From NCBI GenBank assembly GCA_018675825.1, contig JABGXK010000034.1:1-8121 (forward strand): a stretch of DNA of 8,121 nt, written 5' to 3'. Below, piece by piece: positions 1 through 6,207 of the stretch. Position 1 is the first letter of the stretch. Each line of letters opens with the position of its first letter. This DNA comes from Flavobacteriales bacterium (GTDB taxonomy: Bacteria > Bacteroidota > Bacteroidia > Flavobacteriales > BACL11). The notes beneath the pieces were generated by a model that worked only from the letters and a program-made list of their open reading frames with translations, did no database searches and was not told where the DNA came from. The translations under genes and the position numbers were made by a program.

Positions 1-766
1 CTATTTCTTTTTCTATGTCTTCAAAACTTGATAAAATCTCAGCTTTTTCATTTCTAACAACAATTGTATGTTCAAAATGTGCTGATGGTTTACTATCAAG
101 TGTTGTTATTGTCCACCCATCACTATGTTGCAATATCTTTCTTGTACCCATATTAATCATTGGTTCAATAGCTATAACTAAACCTTTTTTTAATTTAATT
201 CCATATCCTCTTCTTCCATAATTAGGAACTTCAGGACTTTCATGTAGTTTCTTACCTAAACCATGACCTACTAATTCTCTAACAACACCATAACCATTTT
301 TTTCTGCGTGATCTTGAATAGCAAAACTAATATCACCCATTCTATTTCCTATAATAGCTTTTTCAATTCCCTTATATAATGCCTCTTTTGTAACTCTTAA
401 AAGATTACCTAAATTATCATCTACCTGACCAATTTCATAAGTATACGCAGAATCTCCATAATAACCATTCATATAAACTCCACAATCTACTGATAAAATA
501 GAATTATTAGATAATAAATTATCATTTGGTATTCCATGAACTACCTGTTCATTAGGAGACATACATAATGTAGAAGGAAAACCATTATAACCTTTAAAGG
601 CAGGAATACCTCCATTATCTCTAATAAATTCTTCAGCTATTAAATCTAAAGTTAAAGTAGAAATTCCAGGCTTAATAAGACTAGCAATTTCTGCATGAGT
701 TTTTGCAACAAGTAAAGAACTTTCTCTAACTAAATCTATTTCTTCTTCTGATTTATAATGAATCAT
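1..766 (-). CDS. map: Type I methionine aminopeptidase, 3' end cut by window edge
   Basis: Cytosolic metalloprotease that removes the N-terminal methionine from new proteins whose second residue is small. From the ATG at 766-764 the frame stays open for 255 codons to the left edge with no stop; the family is about 250-265 residues, so only a few residues are probably missing. All five metal ligands of the pita-bread fold are visible: Asp94 (VDCGV), Asp105 (GDSAYT), His168 (GHGLG), Glu201 (IEPM) and Glu232 (FEHTI). The substrate-contacting His77 is in VVHGIP. There is no N-terminal zinc-finger or linker extension, so it is the short bacterial form. The start lies 10 bases after the secY stop, with an A/T-rich leader and no Shine-Dalgarno motif, indicating co-transcription with secY. 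Map acts at the ribosome exit region, which fits the ribosomal context. Confidence 0.96.
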   Translation of the reverse strand, partial: MIHYKSEEEIDLVRESSLLVAKTHAEIASLIKPGISTLTLDLIAEEFIRDNGGIPAFKGYNGFPSTLCMSPNEQVVHGIPNDNLLSNNSILSVDCGVYMNGYYGDSAYTYEIGQVDDNLGNLLRVTKEALYKGIEKAIIGNRMGDISFAIQDHAEKNGYGVVRELVGHGLGKKLHESPEVPNYGRRGYGIKLKKGLVIAIEPMINMGTRKILQHSDGWTITTLDSKPSAHFEHTIVVRNEKAEILSSFEDIEKEI

Positions 767-776
767 TATCTAATGA

Positions 777-2114
777 TTACATAATATTTCCAGAAGACTT
801 TCCTTTTATTCTACCTGACTCCATTAAGCCATCATAATGACGCATTAATAAATGACTTTCTATCTGTTGTAGTGTATCTAATATAACACCTACTAAAATT
901 AATAATGATGTACCACCATAAAACTGAGCAAACTGAACATTAACACCTCCTTGCATTGCAAAAGCAGGTAATATTGCAACTAATCCTAAAAATAAAGAAC
1001 CAGGAAAAGTAATACGTGACATAATATTATCCAAATAATCTGCTGTCGCTCTTCCAGGTTTAATACCTGGAATAAAACCACCATTTTTTTTCATATCATC
1101 TGCCATTTGATTAGGATTAACTGTCATAGCAGTATAAAAATAAGTAAATGCCACAATCATAAAAAAGAAAAGCAAATTATACCAAAAACCTTGGAAATCA
1201 CTAAGAACTCTTGATATGCCCTCTAGTTGATCATTATCTGAAAAACCAACTAGTGTAATTGGTACAAACATAATTGCTTGTGCAAAAATTATAGGCATAA
1301 CTCCAGCAGCATTAACTTTAAGAGGTATAAACTGTCTTACTCCTCCATATTGTTTATTACCAATTACTCTCTTTGCGTATTGAACAGGTATTCTACGTGT
1401 ACCTTGAACAAGAAGAATAGTAACTAATATCACGAAAAGCAATAAAAGCATTTCAACAAGAAAAAGCACCAATCCTCCACTAGCAGATTCAAGTGCTAGG
1501 CCAAATTCTTGCATTAATGATTGAGGGAAACTTGCAATAATACCAATCATAATTAATAATGATATACCATTTCCTACTCCTCTATCAGTAATTTTCTCAC
1601 CCAGCCACATAACAAACATAGTACCTGTAACTAGAATAATAATTGATGAAAACCAAAATACACCAGGATCAAGAAGAAAAGCATCTGCAGGTAAAGTGTT
1701 TTTTAAATTAGCTATATAACCAGGAGCCTGTCCTCCTGTAATAAGAATAGTTAAATATCTTGTGATATTATTAATCTTTCTTCGACCACTCTCACCTTCT
1801 TTCTGTAATTTTTGGAAATAAGGAACAGCCATTCCTAGTAATTGTATAACAATAGATGCTGATATATATGGCATAATTCCAAGAGCAAAAATAGAGGCTT
1901 GAGAAAATGCTCCACCAGTAAACATGTTAAGTAACCCAAGTAAACCATCAGAAGTTTGATCCTGAAGAGCTGTTAGTTGTGCTGGATCAACTCCAGGAAT
2001 AACAACAAAAGAACCGAATCTATATATAGCAAGAATACCAAGAGTAACTAAGAGTCTATTTCTTAGATCTTCAATATTCCAGATATTTCTAATCGTTTCT
2101 ATTAATTTCTTCAT
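777..2114 (-). CDS. secY: Protein translocase channel subunit SecY
   Basis: Pore-forming subunit of the SecYEG inner-membrane translocon; it accepts substrates from SecA or from ribosomes. The 445-residue length is normal. I see about ten hydrophobic segments, roughly at residues 21-40, 72-95, 117-137, 152-172, 181-200, 213-237, 268-290, 310-332, 371-388 and 398-418. SecY signature 1 lies at 77-93 (ALGIMPYISASIVIQLL) and signature 2 at 170-188 (begins WLGEKITDRGVGNG). The plug region is near 55-70. The cytosolic C5 loop is at about 333-369, with GFIPGIKPGRAT at 346-357; Lys352 sits where E. coli SecY has Arg357. The C-terminal tail (RHYDGLMESGRIKGKSSGNIM) is short and basic. The ATG follows the rplO stop by a single base, suggesting translational coupling. 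The stop is TAA. Confidence 0.98.
   Translation of the reverse strand: MKKLIETIRNIWNIEDLRNRLLVTLGILAIYRFGSFVVIPGVDPAQLTALQDQTSDGLLGLLNMFTGGAFSQASIFALGIMPYISASIVIQLLGMAVPYFQKLQKEGESGRRKINNITRYLTILITGGQAPGYIANLKNTLPADAFLLDPGVFWFSSIIILVTGTMFVMWLGEKITDRGVGNGISLLIMIGIIASFPQSLMQEFGLALESASGGLVLFLVEMLLLLFVILVTILLVQGTRRIPVQYAKRVIGNKQYGGVRQFIPLKVNAAGVMPIIFAQAIMFVPITLVGFSDNDQLEGISRVLSDFQGFWYNLLFFFMIVAFTYFYTAMTVNPNQMADDMKKNGGFIPGIKPGRATADYLDNIMSRITFPGSLFLGLVAILPAFAMQGGVNVQFAQFYGGTSLLILVGVILDTLQQIESHLLMRHYDGLMESGRIKGKSSGNIM
1052..1072 (-). repeat. 8-bp inverted repeat within secY C5 loop codons
   Basis: Perfect arms TTCCAGGT (1052-1059) and ACCTGGAA (1065-1072) flank a five-base spacer (1060-1064). The arms overlie the codons for Pro-Gly-Ile-Lys-Pro-Gly (residues 349-354). 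With half of each arm G/C, this is the strongest simple hairpin I see in the window. No T-tract follows on the coding strand, so it is not an intrinsic terminator. Confidence 0.75.
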
Positions 2115-2115
2115 T

Positions 2116-2571
2116 CTATTTTTCTAAAATATTAGCAGAACCACCTGCTTTTTCAATAGCTAATCTGGCAGAATCTGAATATGCATCAGCAGAAATTGTA
2201 AGCTTTGATTTTAATTCTCCTCTACCTAAAATCTTAACTAAATCTTTTTTCTGAACTAAACCATTATCAATTAAAGTCTGTTTATCAACTTTGTTTTTAA
2301 TCTTCTTATTGTCAACAAGAGCTTGAATAGTATCAATATTTACTCCATTATATTCAACTCTGTTGGGATTAGTAAATCCAAACTTAGGAACTCTTCTTTG
2401 TAAGGGTTGTTGACCACCTTCAAAACCAATTTTCTTAGAGTATCCAGATCTAGATTTTGCACCATTATGTCCTCTAGTAGAAGTACCTCCCCTTTTAGAC
2501 CCCTCGCCTCTTCCAATTCTTTTTCCGCTTTTTATTGAACCTTTAGCAGGTTTTAAATTATGTAATTCCAT
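2116..2571 (-). CDS. rplO: 50S ribosomal protein L15
   Basis: Late-assembly protein of the large subunit that binds 23S rRNA. The 151 residues match the family. The N-terminal part (about 1-70) is the extended basic Gly/Arg/Lys-rich arm typical of L15, with RIGRGEGSKRGGTSTRGHNG at 18-37 and GGQQPLQRRVPKFGF at 52-66. The globular C-terminal part carries the L15 signature at about 113-144 (KILGRGELKSKLTISADA, then AIEKAGG). It starts two bases after the rpmD stop and ends in TAG one base before the secY ATG, the classic L30-L15-SecY arrangement. Leader space is almost absent, so translation probably depends on ribosomes arriving from rpmD. Confidence 0.97.
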   Translation of the reverse strand: MELHNLKPAKGSIKSGKRIGRGEGSKRGGTSTRGHNGAKSRSGYSKKIGFEGGQQPLQRRVPKFGFTNPNRVEYNGVNIDTIQALVDNKKIKNKVDKQTLIDNGLVQKKDLVKILGRGELKSKLTISADAYSDSARLAIEKAGGSANILEK

Positions 2572-2573
2572 AT

Positions 2574-2750
2574 TTATTCTACAATAGTAATTAAATGTTT
2601 AATCTTATTTATCATTCCATCTATTTGAGGAGTTAAATTGTGTTCAACAATTTGATGCATCTTTCTTAGACCAAGAGCATCCAAAGTTCTTTTTTGATCC
2701 TTTGGCCTACCAATTCTACTTCTTGTTTGTTGTATCTTAATCTTATTCAT
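2574..2750 (-). CDS. rpmD: 50S ribosomal protein L30
   Basis: Small large-subunit protein of 58 residues (MNKIKIQQTRSRIGRPKDQK at the N-terminus), a normal length for bacterial L30. The diagnostic pattern is a short beta strand, then IGRPKDQKRTLDALGLRKMHQIVEH, then a C-terminal amphipathic helix. I chose the ATG at 2750-2748 because it aligns with the family start and lies 10 bases after the rpsE stop. The frame is open upstream to 2819, but those 23 extra codons overlap the end of rpsE and resemble no L30 sequence. Position between rpsE and rplO confirms the call. The stop is TAA, two bases before the rplO ATG. Confidence 0.96.
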   Translation of the reverse strand: MNKIKIQQTRSRIGRPKDQKRTLDALGLRKMHQIVEHNLTPQIDGMINKIKHLITIVE

Positions 2751-2760
2751 AATAGATATA

Positions 2761-3285
2761 TTAACCGTTAAAAACTTTATCCAGCTTAATTCCTCTTTGC
2801 ATTGCCACTGTTCTAGCATCTCTAAGTTCTAGTAATGCTTTAAGAGTAGCTTTAACCAAATTATGAGGATTTGAAGATCCTTTAGATTTAGCTAACACAT
2901 CTTTAACTCCAGCACTCTCTAAAACTGCACGCATTGCACCACCAGCTTTTACACCAGTACCATTTGAAGCTGGTTTTATTAAAACCTGAGACCCCCCAAA
3001 CTTACTTACTTGTTCATGAGGAATTGTTCCTTTATATATTGGTACTTTCACAAGATTTTTTTTAGCAGAATCAATAGCTTTTGCAATTGCAGTAGACACA
3101 TCTTTAGACTTACCTAAGCCAATACCAACTATATTTTTTTCATCACCAACAACAACTATTGCTGAAAAACCAAAAGCTCTACCTCCTTTAGTTACCTTTA
3201 CTACTCTTTGGATACCAACTAAACGATCTTTTAATTCAATATCTGATGATATTTTTACCTTCTTATCTTTTGCTAATTTTAACAT
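2761..3285 (-). CDS. rpsE: 30S ribosomal protein S5
   Basis: Small-subunit protein at the mRNA entry side and near the decoding centre, involved in translational accuracy and 30S assembly. The 174 residues match the Bacteroidota form. The N-terminal double-stranded-RNA-binding-like domain runs over about 15-80, with RVVKVTKGGRAFGFSAIVVV at 27-46 and GLGKSKDV at 56-63. The C-terminal domain contains KPASNGTGVKAGGAMRAVLE (104-123), the usual S5 core, and HNLVKATLKALLELRDARTV (141-160). The start ATG lies 11 bases after the rplR stop. Codons for Gly97-Gly98 are GGG GGG, forming a six-G run at 2992-2997, unlike the GGA/GGT choice at Gly34-Gly35. The stop is TAA. Confidence 0.97.
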   Translation of the reverse strand: MLKLAKDKKVKISSDIELKDRLVGIQRVVKVTKGGRAFGFSAIVVVGDEKNIVGIGLGKSKDVSTAIAKAIDSAKKNLVKVPIYKGTIPHEQVSKFGGSQVLIKPASNGTGVKAGGAMRAVLESAGVKDVLAKSKGSSNPHNLVKATLKALLELRDARTVAMQRGIKLDKVFNG

Positions 3286-3296
3286 ATCTATATTTC

Positions 3297-3653
3297 TTAA
3301 AAATTTAATCCTGCTAATCTAGCTGCATCAGCTAAAGCTTTTACTCTTCCGTGGTATAAAAACCCCCCCCTATCAAAAACTACATTATTAATACCTGCAC
3401 TTTTTGCTCTATCTGCTATCATTTTACCTACAGATTTAGCTTGTTCAATTCTTGTTAATTTATCTTCTGATAAATCACCTTCTCTAGATGAAGCTGCTGC
3501 CAAAGTAGTTGATGAACCATCATCAATCAATTGAGCATAAATCTCATTATTACTTCTAAAAACAGCTAATCTTGGCTGTTCTTGTGAACCAACAATACGT
3601 TTTCTTATCTTAAATCTTACTTTTTGTCTTTTATCTTTTTTTGATTTCATCAT
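3297..3653 (-). CDS. rplR: 50S ribosomal protein L18
   Basis: Large-subunit protein that binds 5S rRNA together with L5 and anchors it in the central protuberance. From the ATG at 3653 it has 118 residues. A basic N-terminal tail (MMKSKKDKRQKVRFKIRKRI) is followed by the L18 core: PRLAVFRSNNEIYAQLIDD (27-45), FDRGGFLYHGRVKALADAAR (93-112) and the terminal AGLNF. A second ATG one codon later (3650) aligns equally well with relatives and could be the true start. A TTG at 3662 is in frame but is an unlikely start, because the ATG gives a usual 12-base spacing from the rplF stop. Arg95-Gly96-Gly97 is encoded AGG GGG GGG, giving an eight-G tract (3363-3370 on the plus strand). The motif is intact on both sides, so the frame is correct as given. 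Confidence 0.96.
   Translation of the reverse strand: MMKSKKDKRQKVRFKIRKRIVGSQEQPRLAVFRSNNEIYAQLIDDGSSTTLAAASSREGDLSEDKLTRIEQAKSVGKMIADRAKSAGINNVVFDRGGFLYHGRVKALADAARLAGLNF
3363..3370 (-). repeat. Eight-G homopolymer tract inside rplR
   Basis: Eight consecutive C on the plus strand are read as G on the coding strand, spanning the last two bases of the Arg95 codon and both Gly96 and Gly97 codons. It is followed by five T. In this A/T-rich sequence it is the longest G/C homopolymer I can see. A one-base loss or gain would shift the frame and hit a stop within about 6 to 12 codons (TAA or TGA), removing the conserved C-terminus of L18. Confidence 0.9.
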
Positions 3654-3665
3654 ATTTATCAAATT

Positions 3666-4217
3666 TTAACTAGCAGATGTTTTACCTGCTTTTCTTCTTA
3701 CATATTCATCAACATATCTAATTCCTTTTCCCTTGTATGGTTCTGGAGGTCTAAAGGATCTAATTTTTGACGCAACCGCACCTAATAATTGTTTATTATA
3801 AGATGTTAATGTTACAATTGGAGCTTTTCCTTTATCTGTTTCAGCAATTACTTTTATTTCTTGAGGAATCTGCATAGCAATATTATGTGAGAAACCAACT
3901 GAAAAATCAAGTGTTTGTCCACTAACAATAGCTCTATAACCTACACCAATAAATTCTAATTTTTTTGTATATCCAACTGATACTCCTTTTATCATATTAT
4001 AGACTAGCGCTCTATATAAACCATGCATTGACCTAGATTCTTTGTGATCATTATTTCTTGAAAATGAAATTAAATTATCCTTAATCTCAATAGAAATTAA
4101 AGGATTAAAATCTTGAGATAACTCACCTAGTTTCCCTTTAACATTTATACAATTTCCATCAAGGTTAACTGAGACTCCCTCTGGTATATTAACTGGATTA
4201 TTTCCTATTCTTGACAT
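3666..4217 (-). CDS. rplF: 50S ribosomal protein L6
   Basis: Large-subunit protein near the GTPase-associated centre, binding 23S rRNA close to the sarcin-ricin loop. The 183 residues match the family. It has two tandem L6 domains, about 1-82 and 83-183. It opens with MSRIGNNPVNIPEGVSV, and ends domain 1 with SMHGLYRALVYNMIKGVSVG (63-82). Domain 2 carries KLEFIGVGYRA (86-96), FSVGFSH (105-111) and the L6 signature with PEPYKGKGIRY at 158-168. The C-terminal tail is VRRKAGKTSAS. The start ATG lies 20 bases after the rpsH stop, behind an A-rich leader with no Shine-Dalgarno motif. The stop is TAA. Confidence 0.98.
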   Translation of the reverse strand: MSRIGNNPVNIPEGVSVNLDGNCINVKGKLGELSQDFNPLISIEIKDNLISFSRNNDHKESRSMHGLYRALVYNMIKGVSVGYTKKLEFIGVGYRAIVSGQTLDFSVGFSHNIAMQIPQEIKVIAETDKGKAPIVTLTSYNKQLLGAVASKIRSFRPPEPYKGKGIRYVDEYVRRKAGKTSAS

Positions 4218-4237
4218 TTTACTTTTTTCTTATTATA

Positions 4238-4639
4238 TTAATATACATGACAAAGAACTTCTCCACCAACCTTAAGATCTCTTGCTTCTTTATCAGTAAT
4301 CACTCCTTTAGATGTTGAGATTATTGCAATACCTAATCCATTAATTACCCGAGGTAATTTTTTAGAGTCAGTATATTTCCTTAATCCAGGCTTACTAATT
4401 CTAGTTAATTTTTTTATAGCAGGTAATTTAGTTCTCATATTATACTTCAAAGCAACTTTAATATTACCTTGAAAATTAATATCATCTTCAAATTTATAAT
4501 TTAGAATATAACCTTTCTCATGAAGAATTCTAGTTATTTCCTTTTTAATATTTGAAGCAGGAATATCAACAACTTTATGACCTGCCATTTGAGCATTTCT
4601 TACTCTAGTTAAATAATCTGATATTGGATCTGTATACAT
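4238..4639 (-). CDS. rpsH: 30S ribosomal protein S8
   Basis: Primary 16S rRNA-binding protein that organises the central domain of the small subunit. In E. coli it also represses the spc operon by binding mRNA at the start of rplE; whether that occurs here is unknown. The 133 residues match the family. The N-terminus MYTDPISDYLTRVRNAQMAG is typical, as is the Bacteroidota-like lysine-rich centre (KLPAIKKLTRISKPGLRKYT, 71-90). The C-terminal S8 signature is at 101-120 (GLGIAIISTSKGVITDKEAR), followed by GGEVLCHVY. The ATG is 20 bases after the rpsN stop. The stop is TAA. Confidence 0.98.
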   Translation of the reverse strand: MYTDPISDYLTRVRNAQMAGHKVVDIPASNIKKEITRILHEKGYILNYKFEDDINFQGNIKVALKYNMRTKLPAIKKLTRISKPGLRKYTDSKKLPRVINGLGIAIISTSKGVITDKEARDLKVGGEVLCHVY

Positions 4640-4659
4640 CTTTTTTATTCTTTTTTAAA

Positions 4660-4929
4660 TTACCAACTTGCTTTTTTAACACCTGGAATCAAACCAAAAT
4701 TTGCCATTTCTCTAAACATAACTCTAGAAACCCCAAATTGCCTCATATAACCTTTAGGCCTTCCAGTTAGCTTACATCTATTATGAAGTCTTACTGGAGA
4801 CGCGTTTTTAGGTAATCTTTGTAATCCCTCATAATCCCCAGCAGCTTTAAGGGCTGCTCTCTTATCAGCATACTTTGCTACACATTTCTCTCTTTTAACT
4901 TCACGAGCTTTCATTGATTCTTTTGCCAT
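4660..4929 (-). CDS. rpsN: 30S ribosomal protein S14, zinc-free long form
   Basis: Small-subunit head protein that contacts 16S rRNA and helps assemble the head with S3 and S10. The 89-residue length and sequence mark the long C-minus paralogue. Cysteines are only at 16 and 52, so the paired CxxC zinc ribbon of the 61-residue form is absent. Diagnostic parts are MAKESMKAREVKREKCVAKY (1-20), LPKNASPVRLHNRCKLTGRP (39-58), then YMRQFGVSRVMFREMANFGL (61-80) and the terminal KKASW. The ATG is 21 bases after the rplE stop, with a leader made only of A, T and one G. Because it does not need zinc, this form would not require a zinc-starvation replacement (inference from the family). The stop is TAA. 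Confidence 0.97.
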   Translation of the reverse strand: MAKESMKAREVKREKCVAKYADKRAALKAAGDYEGLQRLPKNASPVRLHNRCKLTGRPKGYMRQFGVSRVMFREMANFGLIPGVKKASW

Positions 4930-4950
4930 ATATTTATTATCTTTTAATAA

Positions 4951-5505
4951 CTATTTATTATTACTCTTTTTAAAAGGTAAACCTAATTCTGTAAGTAATG
5001 CTAAAGCTTCAGTATCTGAATCTGAATCTGTTACAAATGTAATATCCATACCTGTTACTTTTAAAACCTTGTCAATACTAATTTCAGGAAATGCAATCTG
5101 TTCTTTAATTCCTAGAGTATAATTACCTCTTCCATCAAAACCTTTATTTGATATACCTTGAAAATCTCTAACTCTAGGTAATGTAGAAGTAACAAATCTA
5201 TCAAGAAATTCATACATTTTATTTCCTCTAAGAGTTACCATGACTCCTACTGGCATTCCCTTTCTAAGTTTAAAATTTGAAATATCTTTTCTAGATTTAG
5301 TCAAAACTGCTTTTTGACCAGTAATTAATGTCATTTCATGTTGAGCAGCTTCAATTTGTTTCTTATCATTAACAGCACTTCCAACACCTTGGTTTAATGA
5401 TATCTTAACTAACCTTGGTACTTCCATTACTGATTTATAATTATCCTTAAGATTATTAATAATCTCAGTATTATATTTTTTCTTTAATCTTGGTATATAT
5501 TCCAT
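4951..5505 (-). CDS. rplE: 50S ribosomal protein L5
   Basis: Large-subunit protein that binds 5S rRNA with L18, sits in the central protuberance and contacts P-site tRNA. The 184 residues are normal. Key parts are VPRLVKISLNQGVG (29-42), ITGQKAVLTKSRKDISNFKL (61-80, covering the L5 signature), RKGMPVGVMVTLRG (81-94), FLDRFVTSTLPRVRDFQGIS (100-119) and NYTLGIKEQIAFPEI (128-142). The ATG shares its A with the TAA stop of rplX (TAATG), so translation is probably coupled to L24. A perfect 16-base palindrome covers codons 14-19 (5450-5465). The stop is TAG. Confidence 0.98.
   Translation of the reverse strand: MEYIPRLKKKYNTEIINNLKDNYKSVMEVPRLVKISLNQGVGSAVNDKKQIEAAQHEMTLITGQKAVLTKSRKDISNFKLRKGMPVGVMVTLRGNKMYEFLDRFVTSTLPRVRDFQGISNKGFDGRGNYTLGIKEQIAFPEISIDKVLKVTGMDITFVTDSDSDTEALALLTELGLPFKKSNNK
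5450..5465 (-). repeat. 16-base perfect palindrome near the rplE start
   Basis: AGATTATTAATAATCT equals its own reverse complement and begins 41 bases into rplE. In the mRNA it could fold to a six-pair stem with a TTAA loop, extendable by a G-U and a U-A pair. All but two pairs in the core are A-U, so the structure would be weak and may be chance in A/T-rich coding sequence. Confidence 0.6.
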
Positions 5506-5507
5506 TA
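5503..5507 (-). promoter_or_regulatory. TAATG stop-start overlap, rplX to rplE
   Basis: The plus strand reads CATTA, so on the coding strand the rplX stop TAA and the rplE start ATG share one A. No Shine-Dalgarno motif precedes it. This geometry permits termination-reinitiation, so L5 synthesis probably follows L24 synthesis (inference). Confidence 0.85.
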
Positions 5508-5828
5508 CTTTATTACTTCTTTAGTTGTTTTAGAATATCTAACTAATTTTCCACTTTTCTCATCTCGTAATCTTCCAACTTTAGTTCCTTTACCTGAGCT
5601 TGGATCAATAAATTGTAAATTAGAAATATGTATAGATGATTCTTGTTTAATTATTCCTCCTTGAGGGCTAGCAGCATTTGGCTTAGTATGTTTTGAAACC
5701 ATATTAACACCTTCTACAATTACTCTATTGTCAATAGGGAATACTTTAACTACCTTTCCTTTTGATCCTTTAGAAGTTCCAGTAATTACTAACACTTCAT
5801 CATTCTTTTTAATTTTTATTTTTCCCAT
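5505..5828 (-). CDS. rplX: 50S ribosomal protein L24
   Basis: Assembly-initiator protein of the large subunit that binds the 5' region of 23S rRNA and lies near the exit tunnel. The 107 residues fit the family. The N-terminal KOW/SH3-like fold is at about 5-45, with KKNDEVLVITGTSKGSKGKV at 7-26 followed by VIVEGVNMVSKHTKP (36-50). The L24 C-terminal part continues with QGGIIKQESSIHISNLQFID (56-75) and TKVGRLRDEKSGKLVRYSKT (82-101). The ATG is 10 bases after the rplN stop. The TAA stop overlaps the rplE ATG by one base. Confidence 0.97.
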   Translation of the reverse strand: MGKIKIKKNDEVLVITGTSKGSKGKVVKVFPIDNRVIVEGVNMVSKHTKPNAASPQGGIIKQESSIHISNLQFIDPSSGKGTKVGRLRDEKSGKLVRYSKTTKEVIK

Positions 5829-5838
5829 ATTCTATATA

Positions 5839-6207
5839 TTATAATACCTCTGGAGCTAATGAAACAACTTTCATAAAATCATTATCACGTAATTCTCTAG
5901 CAACAGGACCAAATACACGAGTTCCTTTCATTTGTCCATTTTCATCAATAATGACACAAGCATTATCACTAAATCTAATATATGAACCATCTGCTCTTCT
6001 TACCTCTTTCTTTACTCTGACAACAACAGCTGTTACAACTTGACCCTTCTTAATTGTTCCAGAAGGTGTAGCATTTTTAACTGTACCAACAATCTTATCT
6101 CCTAATGAAGCATATCTTTTTCCTGTACCACCTAATACTCTAATACAAAGGATTTGTTTAGCTCCACTATTATCCGCAACATTTAATCTAGATTCTTGTT
6201 GTATCAT
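5839..6207 (-). CDS. rplN: 50S ribosomal protein L14
   Basis: Large-subunit interface protein that forms bridges to 16S rRNA and is the docking site for the silencing factor RsfS in many bacteria. The 122 residues are the canonical length. It opens MIQQESRLNVADNSGAKQIL and continues CIRVLGGTGKRYASLGDKIV (21-40). The L14 signature lies at about 60-86 (AVVVRVKKEVRRADGSYIRF), followed by NGQMKGTRVFGPVARELRD (90-108). The ATG shares its A with the TAA stop of rpsQ (TAATG). The stop is TAA. Confidence 0.98.
   Translation of the reverse strand: MIQQESRLNVADNSGAKQILCIRVLGGTGKRYASLGDKIVGTVKNATPSGTIKKGQVVTAVVVRVKKEVRRADGSYIRFSDNACVIIDENGQMKGTRVFGPVARELRDNDFMKVVSLAPEVL

Noticed and set aside
15..221. 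A 68-codon open frame on the plus strand.
   Set aside because: It lies entirely antisense to map, whose reading frame shows all catalytic residues. Its translation resembles no family and it has no gene context.
1084..1091. Eight-A tract (coding strand) in secY; a similar one in rpsE at 3056-3063.
   Set aside because: Both encode Lys-Lys-Asn with AAA AAA AAT. That is ordinary codon choice in an A/T-rich genome, and the frames are intact.
1721..1738. Inverted repeat CAGGAG/CTCCTG with a six-base loop, also containing a GGAGG string on the coding strand of secY.
   Set aside because: It is only six pairs, encodes the normal SecY peptide TGGQAPG, has no ATG at a suitable distance and no T-tract. 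An internal ribosome-binding site or terminator is not supported.
2751..2819. Upstream in-frame extension of rpmD giving an 81-residue product.
   Set aside because: The extra 23 codons overlap the end of rpsE and match no L30 sequence. The ATG at 2750 gives the standard 58-residue protein with a normal 10-base spacing.
3654..3662. TTG start adding three residues to L18.
   Set aside because: The downstream ATG (3653, or 3650) aligns with family starts and fits the local spacing pattern, so a rare start codon is not needed.
4660..4929. Possible loss of the zinc ribbon in S14.
   Set aside because: The 89-residue C-minus S14 is a well-known natural form that never had the CxxC pairs, so nothing has been lost.
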